Source of the DNA: Trichobilharzia regenti
Lineage: Eukaryota > Platyhelminthes > Trematoda > Strigeidida > Schistosomatidae
Length of the DNA: 64,000 bases
Assembly (NCBI GenBank): GCA_944472135.2
Contig: OX235270.1
Coordinates: forward strand, 77,323,168 to 77,387,167
Direction of reading: 5' to 3'
Below, one piece after another: positions 29,464 to 42,060 of this stretch (position 1 is the first letter of the stretch; each line of letters opens with the position of its first letter). Made by a program: the position numbers and the translations under genes. The notes beneath the pieces are model-generated. The model worked only from the letters and a program-made list of their open reading frames with translations, was not told where the DNA came from and ran no database searches.

Positions 29464-30809
29464 CCATTCAACTGTATGAATAGTCGTCCTCGGCAACACC
29501 AAACGCTTATTGATAGGCACTAATACTGCTGCACTGCGATTGGGAATCGCTTCTATATACCCTTTGCGCAGTGTCGTGTCGTAGACACCCAGTATCCACT
29601 GCTGGTTTGCTTATAATCTCCTGCGGTTGTATTTCCTCTTTATAAGTACAGTCTTACCAATATGGACGATCCTGCCGACTCCCCGAGAACTTGAGTCAGG
29701 GTGTTCATTTTCCAGGAGGAAACATCTCTGCAGTCGTTGTACCATTGCACTGATGACACCTCTGAATTTTCTGTTTCATAAGCTGTATCCGTGACTGCTC
29801 TTTTCAGGACCCAGAAGTTACAGATCATTAAAATTTTCGTCAAAGGTAGTTTAGACCTTGAGAAAAAAAGCTCCTAAGGGATCTGTAAACTAAAAAACAA
29901 CGACAAACCTTCTCGAACCGTTTTCCTCCTTCGGCACTCAATACATCTGTATACAAAGCCATCAATGGCCTCTGTGTATATTTATATATGCATAACTCCT
30001 CCGCATTGGCAAATTTTCGACCTAGCTATCAGTCCGTTATCCAAAAAGTAATCGAAAACATACATGATTACTTCCGAAAATGATGGTCAGCTGATTCCTT
30101 GCTCAAGGTCACTTTTTTGTTCGAAGGTCGTTTCGGTTCGGGCCGCTATTCTTTAGAGTCACCTGTATTTATTAGTGATATATTGCACTTACTCATTTCG
30201 TTGCACTTTATTGATTCACCTTAGCACTTTTGCTTTTCTAAAACGGCTTTCACTCCCTGTAACAGTTGTACTTACCTTAAAAATTGGTTGGTTATCGCAT
30301 GCCTACAACCACGCATGATTTTCAGAAAACCAGGATTGTTGGGAGGATAGTTAGTAGGTTTTCTTGTTACTATCCCTAACTCCTGGTTGCCTATGTTATG
30401 TTCGGAGAAATTCTCAGATGAGACATTGTCAGCGTGTCTACTATTCCCTGAACAAATTGTGCTGCGAGAGGGGCTATTGTTTGCTGCAACCGAAAATAAT
30501 CCTGTTGCATATAATTGTTTCTGGCCTTATTACGTGGGTATCTAGGATCATTTCTCTGCATAAGATAATCTGTTCCACTGATCACATTGTAATTTACAGG
30601 GCCATAGTACCCTGTTTTAGGTTGTTTTGAGGATAGTGGGTGCTAGGTTTTACATAGTTGTACATTTACTGACTCATTTCGTGTGTGTACCTAGGACGAC
30701 CAGGGGTCAGTCTATACCCGTCATGCCGATGGGGCTTTACGTAACTGCTACGAGGGTTCGAGTATACATTTCCGTTGATATGGCACCCAGTGGTGCCCCG
30801 TTTAGTAGC
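29464..30809. other. Unassigned DNA right of the CACTA element
   Basis: Only short, unsupported open frames are present. I recognise no gene or element boundary. Confidence 0.4.
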
Positions 30810-31110
30810 CTATGTGCTTTCATTATTAATTATGGGTCCCGTCCTCAGGTTATATGTGCCTATAGGCATATTACAACCTCGAATATTGCGGAAATCGTGG
30901 GTATCACTCTGCTGTTTAATCAGCTCGGTGCCCCTCGCACGCCTGCTGGTGTGTGATTTTGTGTGGATACAGCTATTTTCGTTGTTAGTTCTCACTTCGT
31001 GTCTGTCGTCCTCAATTCGTCTACTTCTCTTAGTTTGACGAAAAGCACTTCCCCTCACGTCTTCTGTCTACTTTATGGGACCTGCCGCAATGCGTGCATA
31101 GTTCTTTTTT
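30810..31110 (-). pseudogene. Possible gag-like relic with zinc-knuckle motif
   Basis: On the minus strand 31110-31060 reads CTHCGRSHKVDRRREGKC, a C-x2-C-x3-H-x9-C arrangement of zinc-knuckle type. A basic stretch (FRQTKRSRRIEDDRHEV) follows in another frame down to 30810. It could be the decayed gag of an LTR element. No further domain supports it. Confidence 0.3.
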
Positions 31111-31589
31111 AGGCCTATATACCGCTTGTTGTGCTTGTCACTCCGGAGGTATATGGACCCATGGGGAGAAAACTTTGTTTGACAATTTCTCCAAACTGCC
31201 GTTCCTTATTTTCAAACAAAGGAGGATTTATCATTAGTATGAACAGTTGAATAGCCTAATATCCCGTTGGAGGACTAATGAGCTCTTTGTTCACGAAGTG
31301 CTGTTACGTTTTTTCATGAGGATGCAGGCAACTGAGCAAGGGTTGTAGGCATCGCACCTAAATTCTTCTTCCCTTTCTTCCGCGAGTACTTCAGTTTGCA
31401 GATCGTTAGCATAAGACCCAATTCTCGGCTTTTATTAGGTGAAAGATGCGACTTGTTGTCTTATGTGGTTGCCTTTTGAAGTGCTGTGGTGATTTCAAGT
31501 GTCACGGGTTGAAATCGTTTAGACAACCATTGGAAACATAGGATTGCTGAACAGCTTTTTCTGCCTAGTTTTGAACTTATCAGAATTAC

Positions 31590-31672
31590 GCATCCGCTGG
31601 GTTTTGAACCCAGGTCCTTCCGCGTAAACAGCGAGGTTGCAAACCATTTAGACACTGAGACGAGATCCACTG
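31590..31672 (-). repeat. tRNA-derived SINE-like fragment
   Basis: On the minus strand the sequence has a perfect T-arm (CTGGG, loop TTCAAAA, CCCAG; 31597-31613) and, about 45 bases upstream, an A-box-like GTGTCTAAATGG. This matches an internal RNA polymerase III promoter of a tRNA-related repeat. A full cloverleaf is not evident. Confidence 0.45.
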
Positions 31673-32459
31673 TCTCATAAACTCCAAATTCCGCTAGTTC
31701 ACTATATACGTGACACAACCACCAGCCACTGTCGCAGGTGTGCAAATGATCTCTCAGTTGACTAGTTTTGCATATATGTTTTCGACTTCACACTAAAACA
31801 CTGGAGACAGCTTTACAGTTCTCCCAGATTTTCCACCACTTCTCAAATCAATACCAACTCATGACCAAGCCCACAAAATAAGCGAATCCATGCAAACCAA
31901 CCTTCTATGGCTTCAGATGATTAGTTCGGTTCAAAATTGGCGTTTCACTGTTTCTATACAGCTACATGGTTCGTTACACAGTGTGTTACGTTGAGACTAG
32001 CCATATATCACAGAGCAAAGCGAAATTGTCCTTCAAGATCTTAAGCAGAATGCAGAATTCGTAGACTAGGTCAGACCTGATTAAAAACTGATGCTATCCC
32101 AAAATCATTTGTGGAAAATGGAAGGTAGGTGAAACCAGTTTAAGAAATAATATTAAACAAATCAAGCGAGATATCTTCGAGTATGTAGAAACGAAATTGC
32201 CAACAAAATAAAAAAACAGATGAAGTCGAATGACATTATCTAGAAAACAATATGATGAAGAGCAGAAAATGTTTTGTTATATTAAAGAGAATTTATCAGA
32301 TAAGGAAGGTCCAAAATTCAGACTGACCCGCAAAACCACCAGTAGGAACAAAAAAGTCGATGAAAATTGAAAGTCTGCTATTGAAATTGGTGGCCATTGA
32401 TGGGCAACTCAAAGACGTGAATAGTTCGATCGTGTACAAATTCGACGAAAGCGATCAAA
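31673..32459. other. Unassigned DNA
   Basis: No gene or repeat is recognised. The stretch ends near the decayed 5' end of LTR copy 3. Confidence 0.4.
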
Positions 32460-32824
32460 AACGAATAAATGTACTTCAGAATTTTGTATAAATTATTTGT
32501 TTACAGACTTGTACTGTTCTCTACTTTAATTGCCAAACAATATAACTTCCTTCTTACAATACTGATGTTTTGCAGTTAAAGTAGAAGAAAGTACATTGTA
32601 TTTATCGGGGCGTAGTGTCTTCGTAACAATAGGAACTTAGAGATGGGTTCATTGACAGATTTTATTCGTTCTCTGGATCGCCTTCTGGGGCAGATTCTAT
32701 TCATCCGTTCGTTTTCTCGAGTGCCTTCTGGAACTTCCAGGATTACTTACTGGGTCTGCAACCAGCTTGTCTTTGGGCAAGGATCATCAACGGAGTTTGG
32801 ATTTTTGGTGATGTTGGATAATTC

Positions 32825-33619
32825 CAGGGTCAAGGAAAAGACGTGGCAACATGGAGCAGACAAAAACCTGAGTGAAGGTTATTTGCCTGTTAATTTTAAT
32901 GATATGTACGATGCTCAGCATTGTGAGTCTGATCTTCACGCTTCGCCAACTACCCACAGTTTCTCAAAGAGTTTGAGGTCACGTTGACGGGTTTTATTGT
33001 AAATGACGAAATGAAGTTAATGTAATTATTGAGATACTGCACTGGAGATGCTTCAAGAGCTATACAGTGCTGCAAGGTTATGCCCTCCAACGAATGATAT
33101 ACTGATGATAGTGCTAAACCGGAACTAGTAGGGAAAGACGGCAGTGGTGGTAATCTTGCAGTTAGACAAATTTCTGAAGGCCGAACAACAACAGCTTCTG
33201 ATGCACCACTAAGTTCATCAATTGGTGTCAATCAGTCGTCGTTGGTGTCTTCATCCACAATGAAAAAGACGCCTATCAAACCAAGTATCTTGTGCAGTGA
33301 CTATGATAGTATTGATGCATTTGAAAAGACGAAAGATATTGGTCAGTTTAGTGAGGATAAGCCAGGTGTAAACGAAAGAGTAATTGTTAAATTGACTTGC
33401 ATGAATAAAGGCATTTCTAGTTTCAAGTTACTATTTGAATGCTATTATCTTTGGTGTAAATTACTCTGTGCCTATGCCTGGTTGACCAGATGCGTCGTGT
33501 GTTTGTTCGTCGTCTATATTCTACGATACAATGACATGAGCGTGTTACCGTTCAGATTTGAGGATATAGCTGATAGAGGGAAGTCAGCAAATGAACTCTG
33601 CGACGATTTTCCAACCTAG
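32825..33619 (+). pseudogene. Gag-type protein relic of copy 3
   Basis: Only the start region (about 32825-33104, several stops) and the C-terminal part (33105-33619) remain. The C-terminal 115 or so residues, including the hydrophobic span and polar tail, are almost the same as in copy 1. The start codon is lost. It shares with copy 1 the altered AACGAATGATATACTGA block that holds a TGA, so the two descend from an already disabled parent. Confidence 0.7.
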
Positions 33620-33632
33620 AGCGTCAACCTGT

Positions 33633-34059
33633 GAAGGGTTGTAGGCGTACTGCTGTAAGTCCTACAATTCTTCAAAGTGTAGCGCATCAATGAGCAGCCC
33701 AACGTGCTTGGTGTGTGATTTTGTACATACCTTCATGTTGTATATACTGAATTGATATCATCTGTCATCTAGCTGTCGGTAATTCTGTTTGTGTCCGGAC
33801 GACTTCCAGTTAGATCATCAACCTGAGAAGGAATGTAGGCGTACTGCTGTAAGTCCTACAGTTCTTCAAGGGTAGTTTGTCGTGCCAGAATACACAACAT
33901 TTGATGTGTTGATTGTACATATGTTTGTGTTAAATAGTTGTGTGAGTTCCAATTGATGTAATTGTTGGTTAATCTTGTTTGTGTCCGTACATTCCACAAC
34001 TTACAATCGTCAACCTGTGAAGGGTTGTAGGCGTACTGGTGTAAGTCCGGCGATTCTTC
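33633..34059 (+). repeat. Hairpin modules of copy 3
   Basis: Hairpins lie at 33633-33673, 33827-33867 and 34019-34059, spacing 194 and 192 as in copy 2. In the third the right arm has changed to CCGGCGATTCTTC. Two of the changes keep pairing as G-U and one gives an A-G mismatch. Confidence 0.7.
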
Positions 34060-34770
34060 AAAGGAATTCCATCAACACATGAACTGCGAGTTTGTGTGTA
34101 CTGTTTGTATATATGTGTGGTTTGTCATATCAATTGGTGTTTTTTGCATTCCTTGTGTTTACTCGTTGTTTTCGTGTCTTGTTGTTATTGAGTAATTTTG
34201 TTAAAATTTTCGTCGTGATTATTTCTGAAGTTGTTTCGAGTCTTCTACATCCATGAATGAATTGATTGATGTTAAGGACAGCAGATGGGTCGTATACGCC
34301 GGGGAGGCTAGGCTATTGCTGAGAATGAAATGCACACGGAGATAATTGTTAGCTGCGGTCCGACACGCCGGGGAGAAATAGTGTAAACGACTGAGGCTCA
34401 CATACATCACCGTTACTAGAACTGAGGCAGAATGAGTGACAAGCGATTTCAGTGGTAATTGGTAATGAGTAGATAAGAGGATGTGCGTGGAGTATCATGA
34501 GCTGGTGATATGGTCACGTTGCATTCTGCAAGAGTCATTCTAGCAAGTGGCGATTGTGTTGCAAGATGTCAAGAGGAGGTCTCTGTCTGGAGGCGCAGGT
34601 CGTCATTGATGTGTGAGATTGTGCTGTGAGTATGCTTGTGATGTGTTGGCTTTTCTGTTTGTTTTCCATTTCAGCTCTGTCCGTGTGACCCAGGTTCTCG
34701 CAATGGCATCCAAGTCAACGTGCATTGATCGTGAAGAAAAAAAAGGATGGATCCCTTTTTTGCCGGGGAG

Positions 34771-35128
34771 TGTCAATGGAGTTGAAGATTGAACGATCAA
34801 TTCATTGTTGTTTGATCAAACCCAACTTCTCCAATTTTCGCGGAGGCATCAATACGACAGTCATCGTCTCATCGGTCGCTGTTCAGGAAGAAGTCAGGAC
34901 AAAACCGTCAGAAGTAATATTGTGATTCATTATTGTAATATTTGTTCACAGACCTTAGTAGTAATATTTTTTATATGTTGGTGTTACAATAAAGAATTCC
35001 CAAGCGGCCAATTGGTGTTTTGGTTTTTTCGTCCGTTATTACTAAGCGTTTCTGAAAAACTTCAAGGAACAGCGTGGGCCCGAGCGTAGCAAGAGCTGGC
35101 ATTGATGGTTTACGCGGCCTGGCGGACA
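34771..35128 (+). repeat. 3' LTR of copy 3
   Basis: 358 bp, beginning TGTCAATGGAG directly after GCCGGGGAG and ending GGCGGACA. It has an AATAAA signal near 34988. It differs from the solo LTR at 41631 at only a few positions. Confidence 0.85.
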
Positions 35129-37584
35129 TCTTTTGTATCAATGCATATTGTTAATTATGGAAATCTGTTTTGTTGGGATGTTATCGAAGTCTTAGCCACA
35201 GGAAATCTCCAAGATTTTCAGAGGAGTCCCACAGGCCTGGTACTCAAACGAATACACAATTATCAAGCACGTTAATTTATGCCAAATATACCAACTAATA
35301 GAAGGTGAATCATATGACGAGAGATTTTAAATTTCATGTCAATATAAAGATGGCCACCAGGGTACGCAATTCTATCACTCATAGAAAGTTTAAATCAGTT
35401 CACTTTATCCTGAAAATTGCGCTGAGGATGCTCTCCCGATGGACGACGAAAGCTTTGCAACTAAACCGACCAGCGCATAGAACACTTCCAACTGCAAATT
35501 ATCCGCCTGAGCTGAAAATCCTCTCTTCTACTTCTCTTTCGTTTTGCCTGAGAAAAGGCAATGTGCCTAGATAGTTGATTATTGGTCTATGAAATTTGAG
35601 TGGATAACGTTGATTTCGCATATGTTATTCTAGTCTGACCTATCTTTGCCACTTGTAAGCAATGGAGCAACTAGGATTCCCCTTTGTATCCGCTTGGTAA
35701 TGCAGTGTCACGGATATACACCCTTAACGCAAAGTAAGCGGTGCTTAGTGCGGCTACTTAGTGTTTGCGTCTCAGTTTATGGCAGTGCTGTGGTGACTGA
35801 CCATGAACTATCCTGCATTTCTGGAAGGTCTCGTTAAGTGATGAATGGTATAGACGAACTAACTTGCTACCATTCTCGCGTATTACTTCCGTTGCAAATG
35901 CAAAAATTCGTCTTTTTTCCACTGTCCTAACTTTTTACAGGCATTCTAAATCTTTCGGTTGTTAGAATACACTCAGAAAAGGTCCTGAAAATCGAGTAAA
36001 ACTTCAGTTCGTTTTTCATTCTGCTCTTAATCGTCAGTCCCAAGAAGGGTTAACTATCTTAGTTGCTTCACATCTTTGTGTGTGGATCTGTAGTCGGTCG
36101 TTTCACTCGGGTTAGATGTCAGTTTTGGAAGACCGCACCTGACCAATACCTATCACGAGTAATAAAAATGTTTAAAAACAACTTGTTGATTTCAATTAGG
36201 AATTCTTTTGGAAAAACTGCACGAATATTGGAGGAACGTGTGTGGTCTAGGGGCATTGTGATTTTGCATAGAATAAATTACCTCGAGAAATTTGAGGAAT
36301 GAATTAATTTTCGAATGAGAGGATGAGTCTTTTTTGTCAGGGGGAATTTGAGTCAACTGAATGCACTCTGAACGATAGACTATATAATAAATAAGTCAAA
36401 TAATTTTACTACGCTTTAAGTGACCAGCCAGATCGTTTAGTGGGTTAAGAATAACAAAACGAAAATTAGAGTGAGGTAAAAACTGTAAAGAAGATTAGAA
36501 TGGTCAGCTCTCACCCAATATAAGGATAATTTTTCTCGTACAGAAAGAGTTTGAAAATAACTCAGGTTTAAGTGGAGATCGCTGAGAATCACATTTAGTA
36601 ATTCGGCCAAAATTGAAGAGGTCGAGGACAGTAAACGAACTAAGAATTAACATGAGAAAAGATGGATGCAGCTATCAAGCTGCATCATAAAAGATGTCTA
36701 ATTCAAATATTCCATCATGTAATTTAGTGACACTAGCGAGTCAGCTGGATCCTGTAGGTCCCACTATAGGTTCTTACCATTCCAAGTTATTTAATGGTGA
36801 ATGTTTCACTCCAGTTTTCCGTTTTCTTCTCATCTGAAGCGTGAAGCAGGGAAGAGGAGATGGCTATTGGCTTCGCAATCCACTGAGAAACTAATATCTG
36901 AACAATCACTGCTGAAATGCCATGGCGGCAACTCTGCATGATGAGCGTCACCACACACAATAAACATGTCATATACATGCCTTCAAAAAATACAACTGCT
37001 GTGTTTGCAGATTTCGAGGCGGTATTAATATATGTTGTGTAGGTGGGACTTGAATACGTAAGCGAACTAAGGTCCAGGTAGGCGATGGAAACTTCAAGCT
37101 GGTATTCACCTTTATAGGAACCGAAAAAACTCCTTGGGTTGTTAGTGAGCACTACTGTTTCCTCCTCAAGGACACTCTGATTGGTAGTCGTTCTGCCAAC
37201 GACACTACTACCTGAGTATAAACTATGTCGGCGTTGATAATGCGACTTATATATAGTTCATCCATAAAGCCACCGAAAATACCCATCATTTCATGAAGAA
37301 AATAAAATCTCTCGAAGAAAAATTTCTTTGAATCTGAAACCAGTCTTATTTATATTTACCAAAAATGTTTAGTGGTCCATCGTTAAGTAACAGGGGATGA
37401 AATTATTGATATAATTGCTCAGAAGTGCCTTCAAAAGCAAAAATCAGAGCTGCAAACTACATAATATTCAACGGTGCAAGGGAGGAAAGGGTTAGGAATT
37501 GGATGAAGTTAAAATTGTTATTGAGTGAGAAGAAAGGTAACCGAGAGTGTGAAGACGGTGAGAAAATGCCCAAAAAGAACATAT
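35129..37584. other. No gene recognised
   Basis: I see only short open frames without motifs. A stretch near 35690-35830 is weakly similar in style to the tRNA-derived fragment near 31500, but I cannot support a feature. Confidence 0.4.
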
Positions 37585-38252
37585 GAGGATAATAAATAAT
37601 AATAATATATATTCTCATTTTTTACATGAGGGACGCCAGTTTACAGGCATCATCAATTCGATAATTTACACATAATATTAATAAGCATATTTAGTAAAGA
37701 TAATATAATAAAGTACATTTTTTTCCCTAGCTATGTAGGGTACACCAATTGTATAGGCATGCATAAATATTGTTTTAATAATAATAATATATTCCTTCCT
37801 GTTTATGCAGGAACATACCTATTGTACAGGCATGGATAAGTTATTATATAAATTACACATAATTTGATGTATAATGGACTTACAGTTTGGTTGTTCTTTC
37901 TGACATTAGAGTCAGTCGGAACAGTCTGCTATAAGGTCTGTTTGTGTAGCACATAAAGAGATATAGAAATATTGTCTTCGCATTAACAAAAAACCCAGAC
38001 ATCACATGAATGTAATACAGATATCTGGGAAAAATAAAGCTTGAAGTCAATTCTCCTACATAACTTTGTTGTGAACAGCACCCTTGGCTTAAAGTTTATT
38101 GATGTATTCTGTTGAGATCAGTGATATATTTATTCCATTTTTCAGCAGTCTTATCGCAGTTTCATAACAGGAAAGAAATTTGATCGTGGAGGCGAAAATT
38201 AGATAAGGTCATGTCGGGTTGTTTTACTGCATCAAATGGTCCCGAGGTCGAT
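37585..38252 (-). repeat. 5'-truncated CR1 3' end (long form)
   Basis: A minus-strand 3' UTR fragment of the same family as the nested element. Its 3' end is an (AAT)n run at 37589-37605. 37790-38252 matches 22510-22974. It extends about 200 bp further 3' than the nested copy and contains an internal (AAT)n tract at 37784-37795, exactly where the nested copy ends. Confidence 0.75.
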
Positions 38253-41212
38253 TGACAGTGAATCAATTATTAAAATAAAAGCAGAAACTTCAATAAAGTC
38301 AAAATAAGAAAATTGAAGGTGACAAACCACGAGAAGGAAAAACCATAGTGAAACAACAGGGGCGTTGATATGGCATATCCCCTATTTGAAGTGGCGCCTC
38401 TGGCTTAACCTTGACGGCATTTGCGCGGTTTCGTTGATTCGAATTGGACCTAGTCGTCCTAGCGAACGCGATAGTCGCGATTTAGGTGCTTATTTCGCTG
38501 TTGTTGGATGAATTTACATGAAAATTTTTGTCCGATTTTTTCTTGAGCATTTACTGATTGCTTGTGTGACAGGTTGCTTAAATACGTGGATCATGCAATG
38601 ATTATTTGGCATACCGAGTAAGCTTCGCGTACATTTCGATGACTATCATTCGATGAATTTCTTTGCAGCCTGGTGGAAACTTGTAGTCGATCACAAATTT
38701 CCCCATTGTTCAGTACCTGTTACTGTTGCAGGAACCGAAGAATGTGGTCGATATCAAATTCGTACATCCTTCCGCACTTTTGCGTGGTGTTTTGGTACCT
38801 GAAAGTCAATGGAATGCATAGACACGAGCGAAAATTAGTGTTTACAAATGGGCAGAAACTGCAGTATGTTTACCATCACGTACAACGTTCACTGTTTTCT
38901 GTCAAAATTTTTAAATGAGTTAAATGCACACTGCAACATTTTAGTAATTTGGTGGATTTGAATACCATTCTCGTAACAAGGTACGTAAAGACATCTGAGG
39001 TGTACGTCATTTTGTCCCATTATTGATTTTAGCTTCATAAACTTACGATTTTTGTTGCTGTCCTGATGCCATATTATTTGCGTTTGTTCGAAGTTGATTC
39101 GCAAAATTATTTTGAAATCGCGTAGAAGTAGTGTCCGACATCTCTTCAAGCCATGGACTGAAGGTTTGGAAGCGGTCGCTGTATCCATTTAGAGAGGACT
39201 CATCGATTTCTGCAAGTAAGGGCTACGCATCATATTCTTAAATGCCTCCAGAAGCCGACAGAATCTTCAGAAGCTATTAATGGTGAGAACAGGAGTCCCA
39301 GCTCCTCTATTGCGAAACATCTTATGGAGAAAAGACATAAAATTGACGTTGGTACATTTTTAAGCCTAACTGTAAAACGTGTTTGGATTGTATCCTAAAG
39401 TTTGTGGAAGCCCAAGTGTGATTAGACAGTTTAAACCCCCTCTGTGAGTTCCAAAACTACTTGTAATCGCACGAAACCTTCTTTGTTAAACTTCGTTTTG
39501 ATACCAGTCAGGGTAGATGTACTAATACCTCCGTTATTTGGTTTAGTGATCTTCAATTTTGTTTTGACCTTCAATATGTGATTTTAATTCCACCTAAATT
39601 TATTTTCTAACCCCTTAACTGTGTTAATTTCATATGTATTCCTCTGACAAGTCCATGCATGACCGAATTGTCCAAAATGTGTTGCACAAAAACAACACTA
39701 CATGATTCAGACAAATTACGTCTTCTTATCACTCTGCCTAAATATCCACTTGTGTCAAAAATAGTGACTGATGTAATCACACATCGATATAAACTTTCAT
39801 TAATTCTTACTGTGCTATCTCGTTAATATTATATTGATAGTTGTATTCATGTACACATCCTGTGAATCTTTGTTTTCTTTATTAGCCAATCTGTAGTTCC
39901 AGTGACCTCGCAGGATTCGTTGCTGAAGAAGGTGGTTTCTAGTATCGCTGGTTTTGTACTTTGTGTTGAATCACTAATAAATGTATTCTCTATACCTCAA
40001 ATAGACATTCTACTTGTTAATAGTGACTACTAACTTAATAGAATGTTGTGAGCTACAGAGTTAGGGAGATTAGTTAGGGTCATGTGTTGTATTGAGTAGT
40101 ACGTTTAGAAGATACGTCCGCCCTTGAGGTATGTTGTCGTCAATATGGGGTACGTTCTCGTTCTCTTGATAAATCTGTTAGCAGTAATTATCATCAGTAC
40201 CCATACTTCGTAAGGATGGTATATAACGAAGCGTACTAATTCAGTAGTCAAAGGTTAGAACTATCCGTTAAAATTGATACAGGTGCTCATGTAAGGGAAA
40301 ACTGATTAATCGATAGTTGAAACATCATGTAGGTGATAAAGTTTATAGCATCGTTTACATGCGAATAGTTAAGGTTATTTATTTAGAAATGATGGTGACT
40401 TGTCGATGGTTTAAGGGATGTTGTGTGTGATAGGAAATAGATGGGACATTGTAACTGAAAAATAGTGTAACTGGATAAGCAACATCAACTGGCCAGTATA
40501 CACATATTTTGAAGTAAAACACGATCGGGTAAAGTATTTCGAAGACAGGAGTAGAGCAGTCTTCTGAAACTATTAATTTAGTGAACAACTAAATTTGTCT
40601 TTGAATTAAGACTGAAAGTAAACGGCATATTGGTAGGCTAAATGATTATTATTATTCGATTTCGTTAGAATAAGTATCCGAGTACTGTTTCACTCATCAT
40701 TCTGTCTTTTGAATAACTTAGTAACATGGCGTTTACTTTCGGATCCAAATTACTATGTAAAGGTGAATATCCCTAAGTGTTTCTTGATGCAAAGATTAAA
40801 TTGTCGCCAAAGTAAGTAAACATGTTCATATCTAGAAAATACTTAGGTTTGGGGTTGTTTTTCTACTAACACAACACCAGATGACTCACCAATTAGTCAC
40901 AAAGTAAAAATAGATCTGTCAAAGTCAGTCCCCTCTTGAATTCTAGATATCGTGAAGGAAGAAATATATCCATAAGTTAATAGGATTAGACGCATGATAT
41001 CAGTTCTAAACTAAGTAACTAAGATTCGAAGCTACAGAACACGCCAGGTTGCAATCTATTCCTTTAATCGTGTCAATCAATGTGACATCAGTTAAGACTA
41101 GAGAAGGAACACCACTGCTTCTCACAAAATCTATTTGTGTTCGTTAATATAATGTACATTCCGTAATTATAGGCAAACAAGGAAACGCACCAAGTCATCA
41201 CATATATACGAA
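38253..41212. other. No gene recognised
   Basis: Nearly 3 kb without a supported gene. Open frames are short and lack motifs. No tandem repeat or element edge was seen. Confidence 0.4.
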
Positions 41213-42060
41213 CAATAAATAAATAAATTTATTCTCATAGTACAGTACATGAAGGACGCCAGTTTACAGGCATCATCAAATTGTCACAGAAATAGGACCA
41301 TATTATTCAGTCACAATATACAGTCGATAGCAAAATATGTTTTACATGTACGCTGGAGATTATACATACACTTGATAAATGTTAATCCCAATAGTACAAA
41401 ACATCCTTTTCGCTTATGTACAGTCATTTCTCTGCACAGTTGGAAAAATCTGCTAGATTGCCAGTGAGTGCAACACGTCAGGAAATACAGAAGTATTGTC
41501 TTCGCATTAACAAAAAACCAGGTCTTTGGTGCATGGGTTATAAGTGCCTGGGAAAAAAATAAAGCTTGAAGTCAATTTTCATACATAACTTTGTTGCGTG
41601 CAGAATTCTTGAATTATAGTTCATTGATGTTGTCATTTTAGTTGAAGATTGAACGATCAATTCATTGTTGTTTGATCAAACCCAACTTCTCCAATTTTCG
41701 CGGAGGCATCAATACGACAGTCATCGTCTCATCGGTCGCTGTTCAGGAAGAAGTCAGGACAAAACCGTCAGAAGTAATATTGTGATTCATTATTGTAATA
41801 TTTGTTCACAGACCTTAGTAGAAATATTTTTTAGATGTTGGTGTTACAATAAAGAATTCCCAAGCGGCCAATTGGTGTTTTGGTTTTTTCGTCCGTTATT
41901 ACTAAGCGTTTCTGAAAAACTTCAAGGAACAGCGTGGGCCCGAGCGTAACAAGAGCTGGGCATTGACGGTTAACGAGACGTGGCTGACAGATGTGTTCTT
42001 TAGAAATCAGTGATATGTTTATCTCATTTGATCTGCAATGTCATTGTTGGGAGTAAAATA
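41213..42060 (-). repeat. CR1 3'-end fragment split by a solo LTR
   Basis: Minus-strand 3' UTR sequence of the CR1 family, with tail ATAAATAAATAAAT at 41213, the shared GACGCCAGTTTACAGGCATC block, and AAGCTTGAAGTCAATT near 41560. It is interrupted at 41631-41989 by a solo LTR and resumes with ATCAGTGATATGTTTAT. The inner limit is approximate. Confidence 0.7.
41631..41989 (+). repeat. Solo LTR with target duplication GATGT
   Basis: 359 bp, starting TGTCATTTTAG and ending GGCTGACA. It is flanked by GATGT at 41626-41630 and 41990-41994. The rest of the element was lost by recombination between its LTRs. It is nearly the same as the 3' LTR of copy 3. Confidence 0.9.

Larger units (their letters stand above)
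32460..35128 (+). mobile_element. BEL/Pao-type gag-only LTR element, copy 3 (internally deleted)
   Basis: The 5' LTR is reduced to a diverged remnant ending near 32657. The gag-type frame is deleted from just after GAATGATATACTG (33104) to the equivalent of 3085 in copy 1. The three hairpin modules (33633, 33827 and 34019), the noncoding 3' region and the 3' LTR (34771-35128) are complete. As in the other copies there is no pol. Its 3' LTR is almost the same as the solo LTR at 41631, which points to a recently active subfamily. Confidence 0.75.

Noticed and set aside
41665..41949. 94-codon plus-strand frame shared with 34805-35089
   Set aside because: Shared only because both lie inside LTRs; LTR conservation explains it without coding.
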